Below the pieces are notes generated by a model, which was given only the letters and a program-made list of their open reading frames with translations, made no database searches and was not told where the DNA came from. Of a DNA stretch of 64,000 nt, positions 35,134-44,691 are shown one piece after another. The DNA is from Micromonospora sp. Llam0 (GTDB taxonomy: Bacteria > Actinomycetota > Actinomycetes > Mycobacteriales > Micromonosporaceae). Within the stretch, counting starts at the first letter, position 1. The number at the start of each line of letters is the position of its first letter. Position numbers and translations under genes: made by a program. The stretch spans positions 1,302,001 to 1,366,000 of the forward strand of contig NZ_RJJY01000001.1 of the NCBI RefSeq assembly GCF_003751085.1, in the 5' to 3' direction.

Positions 35134-35181
35134 CCACCGATCCACCGATCCACCGATCCACCGATCCACCGATCCACCGAT
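35134..35181. repeat. Six perfect 8-bp tandem repeats in the thrS leader
   Basis: Six exact copies of CCACCGAT in a row, a degenerate seventh copy (35182-35188), and one more copy with an altered junction at 35192-35207. It lies 40-90 bases before the thrS start, in the 234-base gap between divergent genes. A frame is open from ATG 35075 across the repeats into thrS. Confidence 0.9.
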
Positions 35182-35221
35182 CCACCGTACGCACCGATCC
35201 ACCGACCGTGAGGAGCCCGTC

Positions 35222-37279
35222 GTGTCCGCAAGCGCAGCCAGTCCCCAGGCCGAACCCGTCGTGGTCCCGGCCGGGACCACGGCCGCGGACGCGATCGCCG
35301 CCGCCGGTCTGCCGGTGAACGGACCGAAGGCGATCGTCGTGGTCCGCGACCCCGACGGCACCCTGCGCGACCTGGACTGGTCGCCGGACGCCGACACCGG
35401 CGTCGAACCGGTCGCCCTGGACTCCCCGGACGGGCTCGCCGTGCTGCGCCACTCCACCGCGCACGTGCTCGCCCAGGCGGTGCAGGACCTGTTCCCGGAG
35501 GCCAAGCTGGGCATCGGCCCGCCGATCACCAACGGCTTCTACTACGACTTCGACGTGGCCCGGCCGTTCCAGCCCGAGGACCTCGACAAGCTGGAAAAGC
35601 GGATGCAGGAGATCATCAAGTCCGGGCAGCGGTTCCGGCGGCGGCGGTTCGCCGACCTCGACGCCGCCCGCGCGGAACTCGCCGACGAGCCGTACAAGCT
35701 GGAGCTGGTCGACGTCAAGGGCACCGCCGACTTCGACGCCAGCGAGGTGATGGAGGTCGGCGGCGGCGAGCTGACCATCTACGACAACCTCGACCCGGCC
35801 TCGGGCAAGACCTGCTGGTCGGACCTGTGCCGGGGTCCGCACCTGCCGTCCACCCGGCTGATCGGCGCGGTCAAGCTGATGCGCAGCGCGGCGGCGTACT
35901 GGCGGGGATCCGAGCGTAACCCGCAGCTGCAGCGGATCTACGGCACCGCCTGGCCGACCCGGGACGCGCTCAAGGCGTACCTGAAACTGCTAGACGAGGC
36001 CGCCCGTCGCGACCACCGCAAGCTCGGCGCGGACCTCGACCTGTTCAGCTTCCCCGACGAGATCGGCTCCGGGCTGGCGGTGTTCCACCCCAAGGGCGGC
36101 ATCATCCGCCGGGAGCTGGAGGACTACTCGCGCCGCCGGCACGAGCAGGCCGGGTACGAGTTCGTCTACTCCCCGCACATCAGCAAGTCCCAGCTGTTCG
36201 AGACCTCGGGGCACCTGCCGTACTACTCCGACACCATGTTCCCGCCGGCGGAGATGGAAGGCGCGCAGTACTACCTCAAGGCGATGAACTGCCCGATGCA
36301 CAACCTGATCTTCCGGTCGCGCGGGCGGTCGTACCGGGAGCTGCCGCTGCGGCTGTTCGAGTTCGGCACCGTCTACCGCTACGAGAAGTCCGGCGTGGTG
36401 CACGGGCTGACCCGGGTGCGCGGGCTGACCATGGACGACTCGCACATCTACTGCACCCGGGAGCAGATGCCCGGCGAGCTGCGCTCGCTGCTCGCCTTCG
36501 TGCTCGATCTGCTGCGGGACTACGGCCTCGACGACTTCTACCTGGAGCTGTCCACCCGCGACGACTCGGACAAGTTCATCGGCGACCCGGCCGAGTGGGC
36601 CGACGCCACCGAGACCCTGCGGCAGGCGGCCATCGACTCGGGGCTGGAGCTGGTGCCCGACCCGGGCGGCGCGGCCTTCTACGGCCCGAAGATCTCGGTG
36701 CAGGCCCGTGACGCGATCGGCCGGACCTGGCAGATGTCCACCATCCAGCTGGACTTCAACCAGCCGAAGCGGTTCGGCCTGGAGTACCAGGCCGCCGACG
36801 GCACCCGGCAGCAGCCGATGATGATCCACCGGGCGTTGTTCGGGTCGATCGAGCGGTTCTTCGGCATCCTCACCGAGCACTACGCCGGCGCGTTCCCGGC
36901 CTGGCTGGCGCCGGTGCAGGTGATCGGCATCCCGATCCGCACCGACCACGGCGGCTACCTGGCCGAGTTCGTCGCCATGCTGCGCGCCGAGGGTATCCGG
37001 GCCGAGGTGGACTTCTCCGACGACCGGATGCAGAAGAAGATCCGCACCGCCCAGCAGCAGAAGGTGCCGTTCATGGCGATCGCCGGTGACGCCGACGTGT
37101 CGGCCGGGACCGTCTCCTTCCGCTACCGCGACGGTTCGCAGCGTAACGGTGTGCCGTTGGCCGAGGCGGTGGCCCACGTCGTCGACGTGGTGCGGTCCCG
37201 GACCAACGTCAACCCGACCGCGACCGTAACCGACGGTCAGGCGGGGTCCGACGGCCCGACGGGGCCCGACGGGCAGTGA
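35222..37279 (+). CDS. thrS: Threonine--tRNA ligase
   Basis: 685 residues, full ThrRS layout. The TGS domain (1-65) is followed by the editing domain with [11 protein letters not shown] (about 80) and [14 protein letters not shown]. The class II core contains [36 protein letters not shown] (motif 2) and the anticodon-binding domain after GIPI. It charges tRNA-Thr and clears misacylated Ser. GTG 35222 follows GAGGAG; an in-frame ATG at 35075 would add 49 residues through the tandem repeats. First gene of the conserved thrS-HIT-PIM region. Confidence 0.97.
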   Translation: MSASAASPQAEPVVVPAGTTAADAIAAAGLPVNGPKAIVVVRDPDGTLRDLDWSPDADTGVEPVALDSPDGLAVLRHSTAHVLAQAVQDLFPEAKLGIGPPITNGFYYDFDVARPFQPEDLDKLEKRMQEIIKSGQRFRRRRFADLDAARAELADEPYKLELVDVKGTADFDASEVMEVGGGELTIYDNLDPASGKTCWSDLCRGPHLPSTRLIGAVKLMRSAAAYWRGSERNPQLQRIYGTAWPTRDALKAYLKLLDEAARRDHRKLGADLDLFSFPDEIGSGLAVFHPKGGIIRRELEDYSRRRHEQAGYEFVYSPHISKSQLFETSGHLPYYSDTMFPPAEMEGAQYYLKAMNCPMHNLIFRSRGRSYRELPLRLFEFGTVYRYEKSGVVHGLTRVRGLTMDDSHIYCTREQMPGELRSLLAFVLDLLRDYGLDDFYLELSTRDDSDKFIGDPAEWADATETLRQAAIDSGLELVPDPGGAAFYGPKISVQARDAIGRTWQMSTIQLDFNQPKRFGLEYQAADGTRQQPMMIHRALFGSIERFFGILTEHYAGAFPAWLAPVQVIGIPIRTDHGGYLAEFVAMLRAEGIRAEVDFSDDRMQKKIRTAQQQKVPFMAIAGDADVSAGTVSFRYRDGSQRNGVPLAEAVAHVVDVVRSRTNVNPTATVTDGQAGSDGPTGPDGQ

Positions 37280-37331
37280 GCCGGGTCGCCGTCGGGTGAG
37301 TCCGGTCGGGCCGAGCCCGTACGATCATGGG

Positions 37332-37871
37332 GTGACTGGCACGACCGGACAACCGGGCCCGGATGGCCTGGAACGACTCTGGACACCGCACCGGATGGCG
37401 TACATCTCCGGTGCGGACCGGCCCGACGACGGCTACGACTCGCCGACCGGCTGCCCGTTCTGCCTGGCCCCCGGTCGGCCGGCCGAGCAGAGCCTGGTGG
37501 TGGCCCGGGGCGAGCGGGTGTTCGCCGTGCTCAACCTCTACCCGTACAACCCGGGTCACCTGCTGGTCTGCCCCTACCGGCACGTCGCCGACTACCCGGA
37601 GCTGGACCGCGCCGAGACCGCCGAGCTGGCCGAGTTCACCCAGACCGCGATGCGGGTGGTCCGCGCCGTGAGCAGCGCGCACGGCTTCAACATCGGGATG
37701 AACCAGGGTGGTGTCGCCGGTGCCGGCATCGCCGCCCACCTGCACCAGCACGTGGTGCCCCGGTGGGGCGGGGACGCCAACTTCATGCCGGTGATCGGCC
37801 GTACCAAGGTGCTGCCGCAGCTGCTCGCCGACACCCGTGACCTGTTCAGCGGGGCGTGGCCGGCCGACTGA
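37332..37871 (+). CDS. HIT family nucleotide-binding protein
   Basis: 179 residues. Histidine-triad motif HLHQHVVPR (about 136-144), plus CPFCLAPGRP (about 32-41) near the N-terminus and FAVLNLYPYNPGHLLVCPYR. It is like the mycobacterial HIT protein encoded between thrS and pgsA1, and may hydrolyse diadenosine polyphosphate or nucleotidyl conjugates. GTG 37332 gives the conserved LWTPHRMAYI start. Confidence 0.93.
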   Translation: MTGTTGQPGPDGLERLWTPHRMAYISGADRPDDGYDSPTGCPFCLAPGRPAEQSLVVARGERVFAVLNLYPYNPGHLLVCPYRHVADYPELDRAETAELAEFTQTAMRVVRAVSSAHGFNIGMNQGGVAGAGIAAHLHQHVVPRWGGDANFMPVIGRTKVLPQLLADTRDLFSGAWPAD

Positions 37872-37884
37872 ACCGGCCACGCCC
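37852..37884. terminator. 12-bp hairpin spanning the HIT stop codon
   Basis: The arm GGGCGTGGCCGG pairs perfectly with CCGGCCACGCCC across a 9-base loop that contains the HIT stop codon. The gene on the other strand ends 11 bases further, so it can serve both transcripts. Confidence 0.65.
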
Positions 37885-37894
37885 GGCCCGGCCG

Positions 37895-40021
37895 TTACCG
37901 GCTGGTCGGTGCCGGCTCGTAGCGGGCGAACGCCCGCCGGAACGTGCCGGCACCTCCGGTGATCGAGCGCAGCTCCACCGCGTACCGCAGCAGCTCGGTC
38001 GCCGGCACCTCGGCGCGGATCACCGTCCGGTCGCCGGAGTCGTCGTCGCTGGTGGTGCCGAGCACCCGGGCACGCCGGCCGGCCAGGTCGCCGAGCACCG
38101 CCCCGACCGCACCGTTCGGCACCCGCACCATGATCGCGTCAACCGGTTCCAGCAGCGTCGGCCGGCCGGTGCCGGCCGCGTCCCGCAGGGCCAGCGCGCC
38201 GGCGGTCTGAAACGCCGCGTCCGACGAATCGACCGGATGTGCCTTGCCGTCCACCAGCGTCACCCGCAGGTCGACCACCGGATGTCCGCTGACCACGCCC
38301 CGGTCCATCTGCGCCCGTACGCCCTTCTCCACGGACGGGATGTAGTTGTGCGGCACCGCCCCGCCGACCACCCGGTCGACGAACTCGAACCCGCTGCCCT
38401 CCGGCAGCGGATCCACCTCGATGTCGCACACCGCGTACTGCCCGTGTCCGCCGGACTGCTTCACGTGCCGCCCGTGCCCCCGGGCCGTCGCGGTGAACGT
38501 CTCCCGCAGCGGCACCCGCACCGGCTCGACGTCCACCTCGACGCCGCCGGAGCGCAGCCGGTCCAACAGCACGTCGGCGTGCGCCTCGCCCATGCACCAG
38601 AGCACCAGTTGGCGGGTCTCGGCGTTGCGTTCCAGCCGCAGCGTCGGATCACCGGCGACCAGCCGGCCCAGGTTGCGGGCCATCGCGTCCTCGTCCGACC
38701 GGGTACGGGCGACGACCGCCACCGGCAGCAGCGGCTCCGGCATCTCCCACGGCTCGACCAGCAGCGGATCCGTGGCTGCGGAGATGGTGTCACCGGTCTC
38801 CGCGCTGCCCGACTTGGTCAACGCGCAGATGTCCCCGGCGACGCACACCTCGACCTCCCGCAACTGGGCCCCCAGCGGGCTGTAGAGGTGCGCCGCCCGT
38901 TCGTCGACGTCGTGGTCGGGGTGGCCCCGCTGGCTGAGGCCGTGCCCGGCCACGTGCACCGTACGGTCGGTGCGCAGCGTGCCGGAGAAGACCCGGACCA
39001 GCGACACCCGGCCGACGTGCCGGTCGACGGTGGTCCGGACCACCTCGGCGACCAGCGGACCGGCCGGGTCGCAGCCCAGCGGCGGCCGGGGCGTGCCGTC
39101 CAGCCCGGTCACCGCCGGCAGGGTGTGCTCGGGCGGCGCCGGGAACGCGGCGGTCAACAGCCACAGCAGCGCGTCCAGCCCGACCCCGGTGTGGGCGCAG
39201 ACCGGCAGCACCGGATGGAAGTGGCCCCGGGCCACCGCCGTCTCCAGGTCGTCGACCAGCATCTTCGGGTCGAGCTGTTCGCCGGCGAGGTACCGGTCGA
39301 GCAGGGTCTCGTCCTCGCTTTCGGCGATGATCCCCTCGATCAGTTCGTTGCGGGCCTCGGCGATCGCCGGCAGATGCTCCGGATCCGGCTCCCGCACCTG
39401 CGGGGGGTGGCCGGTCGAGTAGTCCAGTACCTGCCGGGCGAGCAGGTCCAGCAGCCCGGCGATGCCCACCCCGTCGTCGGCGAGCATCGGCAGGTGCAGC
39501 GGCAGCACGTTGTCGCCGAAGACCCGCTGACACAACGCGACGGTCTCGTCGACGTCGGCGCGCGGATGGTCGAGCCGGGTGAGTGCCACCGCCCGGGGCA
39601 TGCCGACCGCCGCGCACTCCTCCCACAGCGTGGCGGTTGCCGCGTCCATCCCGTCCGCCGCGCAGACCACGAACAGCGCGGCGTCGGCGGCGCGTAGCCC
39701 GGCCCGCAGCTCGCCGACGAAGTCGGCGTACCCCGGGGTGTCCAACAGGTTGACCTTGATGTCGCGGTGGAACAGCGGCGCGCAGGTCAACGCGACGGAC
39801 CGTTGCTGGCGCACTGCGGCCGGGTCGTGATCGCAGACCGTCGTGCCGTCCGGGACCTGCCCCGCCCGGCTGATCGTCCCGGTGGCGGCCAGCAACGCCT
39901 CGATCAACGTGGTCTTGCCGGCACCGGAGTGCCCGACCAGCACCACGTTGCGGATCCGGTTGGGATCGGTGACCACCGCAACGGACCCGGCGGGCCCTCT
40001 GTCGTGGTTCTTCTGCGCCAT
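37895..40021 (-). CDS. fusA2: Elongation factor G-like protein (EF-G2 type)
   Basis: 708 residues. GTPase domain: P-loop GHSGAGKTT (residues 31-39), DTPGYADF (G3), and domains II-V as in EF-G. G4 reads as LTRLDHP, not the usual NKxD, a hallmark of this paralog group. Translocation activity is not assured; mycobacterial EF-G2 is reported to lack ribosome-dependent GTPase activity. ATG 40021 follows AGGAGGTGCG. It is inserted on the opposite strand between HIT and pgsA1, which are neighbours in mycobacteria. Confidence 0.88.
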   Translation of the reverse strand: MAQKNHDRGPAGSVAVVTDPNRIRNVVLVGHSGAGKTTLIEALLAATGTISRAGQVPDGTTVCDHDPAAVRQQRSVALTCAPLFHRDIKVNLLDTPGYADFVGELRAGLRAADAALFVVCAADGMDAATATLWEECAAVGMPRAVALTRLDHPRADVDETVALCQRVFGDNVLPLHLPMLADDGVGIAGLLDLLARQVLDYSTGHPPQVREPDPEHLPAIAEARNELIEGIIAESEDETLLDRYLAGEQLDPKMLVDDLETAVARGHFHPVLPVCAHTGVGLDALLWLLTAAFPAPPEHTLPAVTGLDGTPRPPLGCDPAGPLVAEVVRTTVDRHVGRVSLVRVFSGTLRTDRTVHVAGHGLSQRGHPDHDVDERAAHLYSPLGAQLREVEVCVAGDICALTKSGSAETGDTISAATDPLLVEPWEMPEPLLPVAVVARTRSDEDAMARNLGRLVAGDPTLRLERNAETRQLVLWCMGEAHADVLLDRLRSGGVEVDVEPVRVPLRETFTATARGHGRHVKQSGGHGQYAVCDIEVDPLPEGSGFEFVDRVVGGAVPHNYIPSVEKGVRAQMDRGVVSGHPVVDLRVTLVDGKAHPVDSSDAAFQTAGALALRDAAGTGRPTLLEPVDAIMVRVPNGAVGAVLGDLAGRRARVLGTTSDDDSGDRTVIRAEVPATELLRYAVELRSITGGAGTFRRAFARYEPAPTSR

Positions 40022-40334
40022 GACTGCGCACCTCCTGGCTGCCTGACTGGGTGGGGCGACCGCGCTGCGGGCCCGGCTGGGCGTTCCGAAGCCGGCTGGG
40101 CTTCGGCCGGGGCCGCAGAGGATGACCGCGGGGTGAATCCGCGGCGACATCTTCAGGCGGGCGGGACCTGCTCGGTAACGTGAACCGTGCCCGGGTGAGC
40201 TCGCTCACGTTCACGTGTCGATCCCACACCCGCGACGCGCCGTACACAAGTCCGGCGCGCGAGGTGACCGCCACCGGTTCACGTTCGTGGCCACCGTGCC
40301 GACCCTTTCCGTCGACCGTTATCGTGGGACCGCC
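40022..40334. promoter_or_regulatory. Divergent intergenic region with repeated GTTCACGT elements
   Basis: No gene is seen in these 313 bases. AACGTGAACCG (40177-40187) and its exact inverse CGGTTCACGTT (40275-40285) flank the region. A further ACGTTCACGT (40207-40216) and the hairpin-like GTGAGC-TC-GCTCAC (40195-40208) lie between them. It probably holds divergent promoters for the EF-G paralog and the pgsA1-patA-pimA operon with a shared regulator site. Confidence 0.45.
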
Positions 40335-40982
40335 ATGGCGAAGATCTTCAGAGTGTCCGTCCGCGCGGGCATGACCCGGGTGATCGAGCCGGTAGCCCGC
40401 GGACTGCTCGGCGCAGGGATATCGCCGAACGCGGTCACGGTCGCCGGCACCGTCGGTGTGCTCGTCGGGGCGATCGGCTTCGGCGCCCGCGGCCACCTGA
40501 TCACCGGTCTGGTGATCGTCACGCTGTCCGCCCTGACCGACGTGCTGGACGGCACGATGGCCCGGCTACGCGGCGGATCGAGCACCTTCGGCGCCTTCCT
40601 CGACTCGAGCATGGACCGGGTCGCCGACGGGGCGATCTTCGGCTCGGTGGCGTACTGGCTCGCGGTCAGCGGCAACCGGGCGGGTGCGGTCGCGGCGCTG
40701 ATCTGCCTGGTCGCCGGCGGCATCGTGTCCTACGTGAAGGCACGCGCCGAAGGGCTCGGGATGACCTGCAACGTCGGCGTCGCCGAACGGGCCGAGCGAC
40801 TGATCCTGGTCGGCGTCGGCGGCCTGCTCAGCGGCCTCGGTGTCAGCTGGGGGCTGCCGGCCGCGCTCTGGTTGCTCGCCGCACTGTCGCTGGTGACGGT
40901 CTGGCAGCGGATCGCCCACGTCCACCAGCAGACCGCCGCCGCGGCGGGCCCCCGGCAGACGGCGCAGGGCGTGGACGCGTGA
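40335..40982 (+). CDS. pgsA1: Phosphatidylinositol phosphate synthase (CDP-alcohol phosphatidyltransferase)
   Basis: 215 residues with about six membrane helices. The complete CDP-alcohol motif is present: Asp69, Asp72-Gly73, Ala76-Arg77, Gly86, Asp90, Asp94. By gene order (followed by PatA and PimA homologs) it should make phosphatidylinositol phosphate from CDP-diacylglycerol and inositol phosphate, the first step to PIM lipids. ATG 40335 gives the standard N-terminus AKIFRVSVRAGM. Confidence 0.93.
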   Translation: MAKIFRVSVRAGMTRVIEPVARGLLGAGISPNAVTVAGTVGVLVGAIGFGARGHLITGLVIVTLSALTDVLDGTMARLRGGSSTFGAFLDSSMDRVADGAIFGSVAYWLAVSGNRAGAVAALICLVAGGIVSYVKARAEGLGMTCNVGVAERAERLILVGVGGLLSGLGVSWGLPAALWLLAALSLVTVWQRIAHVHQQTAAAAGPRQTAQGVDA

Positions 40983-41911
40983 CCCCGGTGGAGCTCGGCT
41001 ACGCGGCGGCCTGGCGGCTGATCCGGACGCTGCCCCGGCCGGCCGCCGCCGCCCTGTTCCGCGTCGGCGCCGACCGGGCGCACCGGCGCGGCGCGGCGTC
41101 GGTGCGCCGGCTCGCCGCCAACCTGCGCCGGGTGGTCGGCCCGGATCTGCCGGCGGCCGAGTTCGACCAGCTCACCCGGGACGCGGTGCGTTCGTACGCC
41201 CGGTACTGGATGGAGATGTTCCGGCTGCCGTCCCTCAGCCGACAGCAGCGGCTCGCCGGTTTCCACCTGGCCGGTGCGCAGATGCTCGCCGCGAACGTGG
41301 CCGCCGGGCGCGGCTCGGTGGTGGCGCTGCCGCATGCCGGCAACTGGGACGCGGCGGGTGCCTGGGTGGCGGCCAACGGCTGGCCGCTGACCACGGTCGC
41401 CGAACGGCTGCGACCCGAAGGCGTCTACAACCGGTTCGTCGCCGTCCGGCAACGCCTCGGCATGGAGATCATCCCGGCCACCGGCGGTCCCCGGCCACCG
41501 TTCGACGTCCTGCTCGACCGGCTCGACGCCGGCCACGTCGTGCCGCTGCTGGCCGACCGTGACCTGTCCGCCCGAGGTGTCGAGGTCACCTTCTTCGGCG
41601 GCCGGACCCGGATGCCGGCCGGCCCGGCGCTGCTCGCGCTGCGTACCGGAGCCCCGCTCTACGTCACCACCATGTGGTTCGAACCGGACCGCGCACACGG
41701 CGCGTTGGACGGGCCGGTGCCGCTGCCCGACCCGTCGGTCGGCCCGCTGGACGTGCGGGTCCGCCTGCTGACCCAGCAGATCGCCGACCGGCTGGCGGTC
41801 GGCATCGCCCGCCACCCGCAGGACTGGCACATGATGCAGCGGCTGTGGCTGGACGAGCGGCCCGACCCCGACCGGGACCGGTCGGGCAGCGCGGCCACCG
41901 GGCCGGGATGA
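40979..41911 (+). CDS. patA: Phosphatidylinositol mannoside acyltransferase (PatA-like)
   Basis: 310 residues, lipid A acyltransferase-like fold. Catalytic motif HAGNWD (His118, Asp123), then VPLLADRDLSARGVEVTFFG with the second conserved acidic position. In mycobacteria the homologous enzyme acylates the mannose of PIM1/PIM2 on the inner membrane face. GTG 40979 overlaps the pgsA1 stop (GTGA), and pimA follows after 12 bases. Confidence 0.93.
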   Translation: MTPVELGYAAAWRLIRTLPRPAAAALFRVGADRAHRRGAASVRRLAANLRRVVGPDLPAAEFDQLTRDAVRSYARYWMEMFRLPSLSRQQRLAGFHLAGAQMLAANVAAGRGSVVALPHAGNWDAAGAWVAANGWPLTTVAERLRPEGVYNRFVAVRQRLGMEIIPATGGPRPPFDVLLDRLDAGHVVPLLADRDLSARGVEVTFFGGRTRMPAGPALLALRTGAPLYVTTMWFEPDRAHGALDGPVPLPDPSVGPLDVRVRLLTQQIADRLAVGIARHPQDWHMMQRLWLDERPDPDRDRSGSAATGPG

Positions 41912-41923
41912 GCGGGGGCCACC

Positions 41924-43084
41924 GTGCGGATCGGCATCGTGTGCCCGTACTCCTTCGACGTCCCCGGAGGGGTGCAGAACCACGTCGTCGACCTCGCTGA
42001 GGCGCTGATCGATCTCGGCCACGAGGTGAGCGTGCTGGCACCGGCGGACGAGGACGCCGCGCTGCCGCCGTACGTGGTGGCCGCCGGCCGCTCGGTGCCG
42101 GTGCCGTACAACGGCTCGGTGGCCCGGGTGAGTTTCGGCCCGGTGGTCACCGCCCGGGTCCGGCGTTGGCTCAACCGTGGCCAGTTCGACGTGCTGCACG
42201 TGCACGAGCCGTTCGCGCTCAGCGTCAGCCTGCTCGCGGTGCTCTGCGCCCGGGGCCCGGTGGTGGCCACCTTCCACACCGCGATGACCCGGTCCCGGGC
42301 GTTGGCCGCCGCGCAGGGGATGCTGCAGCTGGTGCTGGAGAAGATCACCGCCCGGATCGCGGTGTCGGCGCTGGCCCGCCGGGTGCAGGTCGAACACCTC
42401 GACGGCGGCGCGGTGGAGATTCCCAACGGGGTGGCGGTGGCGAAGTACGCCAACGCCGAGCCGCTGCCCGGCTGGCCGGGTGACTGCGGTCCGGGCAGCG
42501 GCGGCACGCTCGGCTTCCTCGGCCGGTTCACCGAGCCGCGCAAGGGCTTCGGCCTGCTCCGCGAGGCGTTCGTCGCGCTGGCCCCGGACCGCCCCGGGCT
42601 GCGGCTGCTGGCGGCCGGTCCGGGCCGGCCCGACGACCTGTACGCCGCCGTCCCGGCCGGGCTGCGCGACCGGGTGACCTTCCTCGGGCGGGTGTCGGAG
42701 CCGGACAAGGCCCGGATGCTGCGCAGCGTGCACCTCTACGTCGCGCCGAACATCGGCGGTGAGTCGTTCGGCATGATCCTCACCGAGGCGATGGCCGCCG
42801 GCGCGGCGGTGGTGGCCAGCGACCTGGACGCGTTCCGCCGGGTGCTCGACGACGGCCGGGCCGGGGAACTGTTCCCCACCGGTGACCCGGTGGCGCTGCG
42901 CGGGGCGGTCGCCCGGCTGCTGGACGACGCGCCGCGCCGGGAAGCGCTCGCCGGCCACGCCCGGCAGGTGGTGGCGACCTTCGACTGGCCCGCGGTGGCC
43001 CGCCAGGTGCTGGAGGTGTACGCCGCCGCGATCGAAGCCACCGATGGGCGGGTGCTCTACCAGGAGTGGGCGGAGCCACCATGA
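41924..43084 (+). CDS. pimA: Phosphatidyl-myo-inositol mannosyltransferase (PimA)
   Basis: 386 residues, GT4 fold. N-terminal IVCPYSFDVPGGVQNHV, acceptor loop with HVHEPF, and donor site GRFTEPRKGFGLLREAF followed by NIGGESFGMILTEAMAAG. It transfers the first mannose from GDP-mannose to phosphatidylinositol. GTG start at 41924. The three-gene order pgsA1-patA-pimA matches mycobacteria and supports the specific assignment. Confidence 0.95.
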   Translation: MRIGIVCPYSFDVPGGVQNHVVDLAEALIDLGHEVSVLAPADEDAALPPYVVAAGRSVPVPYNGSVARVSFGPVVTARVRRWLNRGQFDVLHVHEPFALSVSLLAVLCARGPVVATFHTAMTRSRALAAAQGMLQLVLEKITARIAVSALARRVQVEHLDGGAVEIPNGVAVAKYANAEPLPGWPGDCGPGSGGTLGFLGRFTEPRKGFGLLREAFVALAPDRPGLRLLAAGPGRPDDLYAAVPAGLRDRVTFLGRVSEPDKARMLRSVHLYVAPNIGGESFGMILTEAMAAGAAVVASDLDAFRRVLDDGRAGELFPTGDPVALRGAVARLLDDAPRREALAGHARQVVATFDWPAVARQVLEVYAAAIEATDGRVLYQEWAEPP

Positions 43085-43127
43085 TCGGGTCCACGGGCCC
43101 GGCGCCGACGGCACTACGATGCCGGGA

Positions 43128-43622
43128 ATGCGGTGGGTGGTCGGTGTGAGCGTCGCGGTCGTCCTGCTGTCGGCGTACCTCACCTGGACCGCGGCCCGGG
43201 TGGACCGGCTGCACGTCCGGGTGGCGGCGGCCGCCCGGGCGCTCGACGCGCATCTGCTGCGCCGGGCGGCGGCCGCTGCGGTGCTCGCCGAGGAGCAGTA
43301 CGCGGTGGAGCTGTACGCGGCGGCCCGGATCGCGTTGGACGCCGCGTCGCCGGAGGAACGTGAGGCCGCCGAGAACGACCTCACCCGGCAGTTGCGGGCG
43401 ACGGCGTTGACCAGCCCGGATCCGGCGACCGAGGCGGTGGTGGTGGCCAGCCGCCGGCTGGTGCTGGCCCGTCAACTGCACACCGACCTGGTCCGCGACG
43501 CGTTGCTGGCCCGCCGGCGGCCGCTGGTGCGGCTGCTGCGTTTCGGCCGCCGGCACGACGAACCCCGCTACTTCGACATCGACGATCCGACGCTGGCGCG
43601 GGTGGTGGATCCAACCCGGTGA
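43128..43622 (+). CDS. Membrane-anchored helical protein downstream of pimA
   Basis: 164 residues. One N-terminal membrane helix ([17 protein letters not shown]) is followed by a long helical, Ala/Arg/Leu-rich domain with [11 protein letters not shown], loosely resembling LemA helices. In mycobacteria the gene in this place codes for a membrane protein with a NUDIX domain; no NUDIX box is present here. ATG 43128 is likely, ATG 43119 possible. The function is unknown. Confidence 0.78.
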   Translation: MRWVVGVSVAVVLLSAYLTWTAARVDRLHVRVAAAARALDAHLLRRAAAAAVLAEEQYAVELYAAARIALDAASPEEREAAENDLTRQLRATALTSPDPATEAVVVASRRLVLARQLHTDLVRDALLARRRPLVRLLRFGRRHDEPRYFDIDDPTLARVVDPTR

Positions 43623-43737
43623 GCTGGGCCACAGGGCAGGCCACCGGGTTGTCGATTGGCTGTCGGTGGACCCTGCCGGCGGGCGTAGCATCCCAGACGT
43701 ATCCCTGTCGCGTACTTCGCCGAGGAGCCGATTCGTC

Positions 43738-44691
43738 GTGTCCGAGACCCCCGCTGCTCAGGCCGCCACCCCGGGTGCCGTCGCGCCCGCCTCCGCCACC
43801 GGCACCGCCTCCGTCACCGGTACCGCCCGGGTCAAGCGCGGCATGGCCGAGATGCTCAAGGGCGGCGTGATCATGGACGTGGTCACGCCCGAGCAGGCCA
43901 AAATCGCCGAGGACGCCGGGGCGGTCGCGGTGATGGCCCTCGAACGGGTGCCCGCCGACATCCGCGCCCAGGGCGGCGTGTCCCGGATGAGCGACCCCGA
44001 CATGATCGACGGCATCATCGACGCGGTCTCCATCCCGGTGATGGCCAAGGCCCGGATCGGGCACTTCGTCGAGGCCCAGGTGCTGCAGGCGCTCGGCGTG
44101 GACTACGTCGACGAGTCCGAGGTCCTCACCCCGGCCGACTTCGCCAACCACATCGACAAGTGGGCGTTCACCGTGCCGTTCGTCTGCGGGGCCACCAACC
44201 TCGGTGAGGCACTACGCCGGATCACCGAGGGCGCCGCGATGATCCGGTCCAAGGGTGAGGCCGGCACCGGCGACGTCTCCAACGCCACCACCCACATGCG
44301 GCGTATCGGCGCCGAGATCCGCCGGCTGACCTCCCTGTCGCCCGACGAGCTCTACGTCGCGGCGAAGGAGTTGCAGGCCCCGTACGACCTGGCCCGGGAG
44401 GTCGCCGAGACCGGGAAGCTGCCGGTGGTGCTGTTCACCGCCGGCGGCATCGCCACCCCGGCGGACGCGGCGATGATGATGCAGCTCGGCGCCGAGGGGG
44501 TCTTCGTCGGCTCCGGTATCTTCAAGTCCGGCAACCCGGCCCAGCGGGCGGCGGCGATCGTCAAGGCCACCACCTTCCACGACGACCCGGACGTGCTCGC
44601 CAAGATCTCCCGTGGGCTCGGCGAGGCGATGGTCGGCATCAACGTCGACGACATCCCGGTGCCGCACCGCCTCGCCGAGCGCGGCTGGTGA
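43738..44691 (+). CDS. pdxS: Pyridoxal 5'-phosphate synthase subunit PdxS
   Basis: 317 residues, TIM barrel. Active-site segments: [31 protein letters not shown] (Schiff-base Lys) and [17 protein letters not shown] (phosphate binding). It combines ribose 5-phosphate, glyceraldehyde 3-phosphate and ammonia into PLP. The N-terminus carries an extra Ala/Thr-rich stretch of about 30 residues. GTG 43738 start; pdxT overlaps the stop. Confidence 0.97.
   Translation: MSETPAAQAATPGAVAPASATGTASVTGTARVKRGMAEMLKGGVIMDVVTPEQAKIAEDAGAVAVMALERVPADIRAQGGVSRMSDPDMIDGIIDAVSIPVMAKARIGHFVEAQVLQALGVDYVDESEVLTPADFANHIDKWAFTVPFVCGATNLGEALRRITEGAAMIRSKGEAGTGDVSNATTHMRRIGAEIRRLTSLSPDELYVAAKELQAPYDLAREVAETGKLPVVLFTAGGIATPADAAMMMQLGAEGVFVGSGIFKSGNPAQRAAAIVKATTFHDDPDVLAKISRGLGEAMVGINVDDIPVPHRLAERGW

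Noticed and set aside
35134..35207. Tandem repeats before thrS as a possible CRISPR array
   Set aside because: Units are 8 bp with no spacers and no cas genes are nearby.
37856..39697. Long open frame (613 codons) on the plus strand opposite the EF-G paralog
   Set aside because: Arg/Pro/His-rich translation without domain or ribosome site; a shadow caused by GC-rich codons of the real gene.
40730..43384. 884-codon open frame on the minus strand opposite pgsA1-patA-pimA
   Set aside because: The three plus-strand genes have clear catalytic motifs; the antisense translation is low-complexity.
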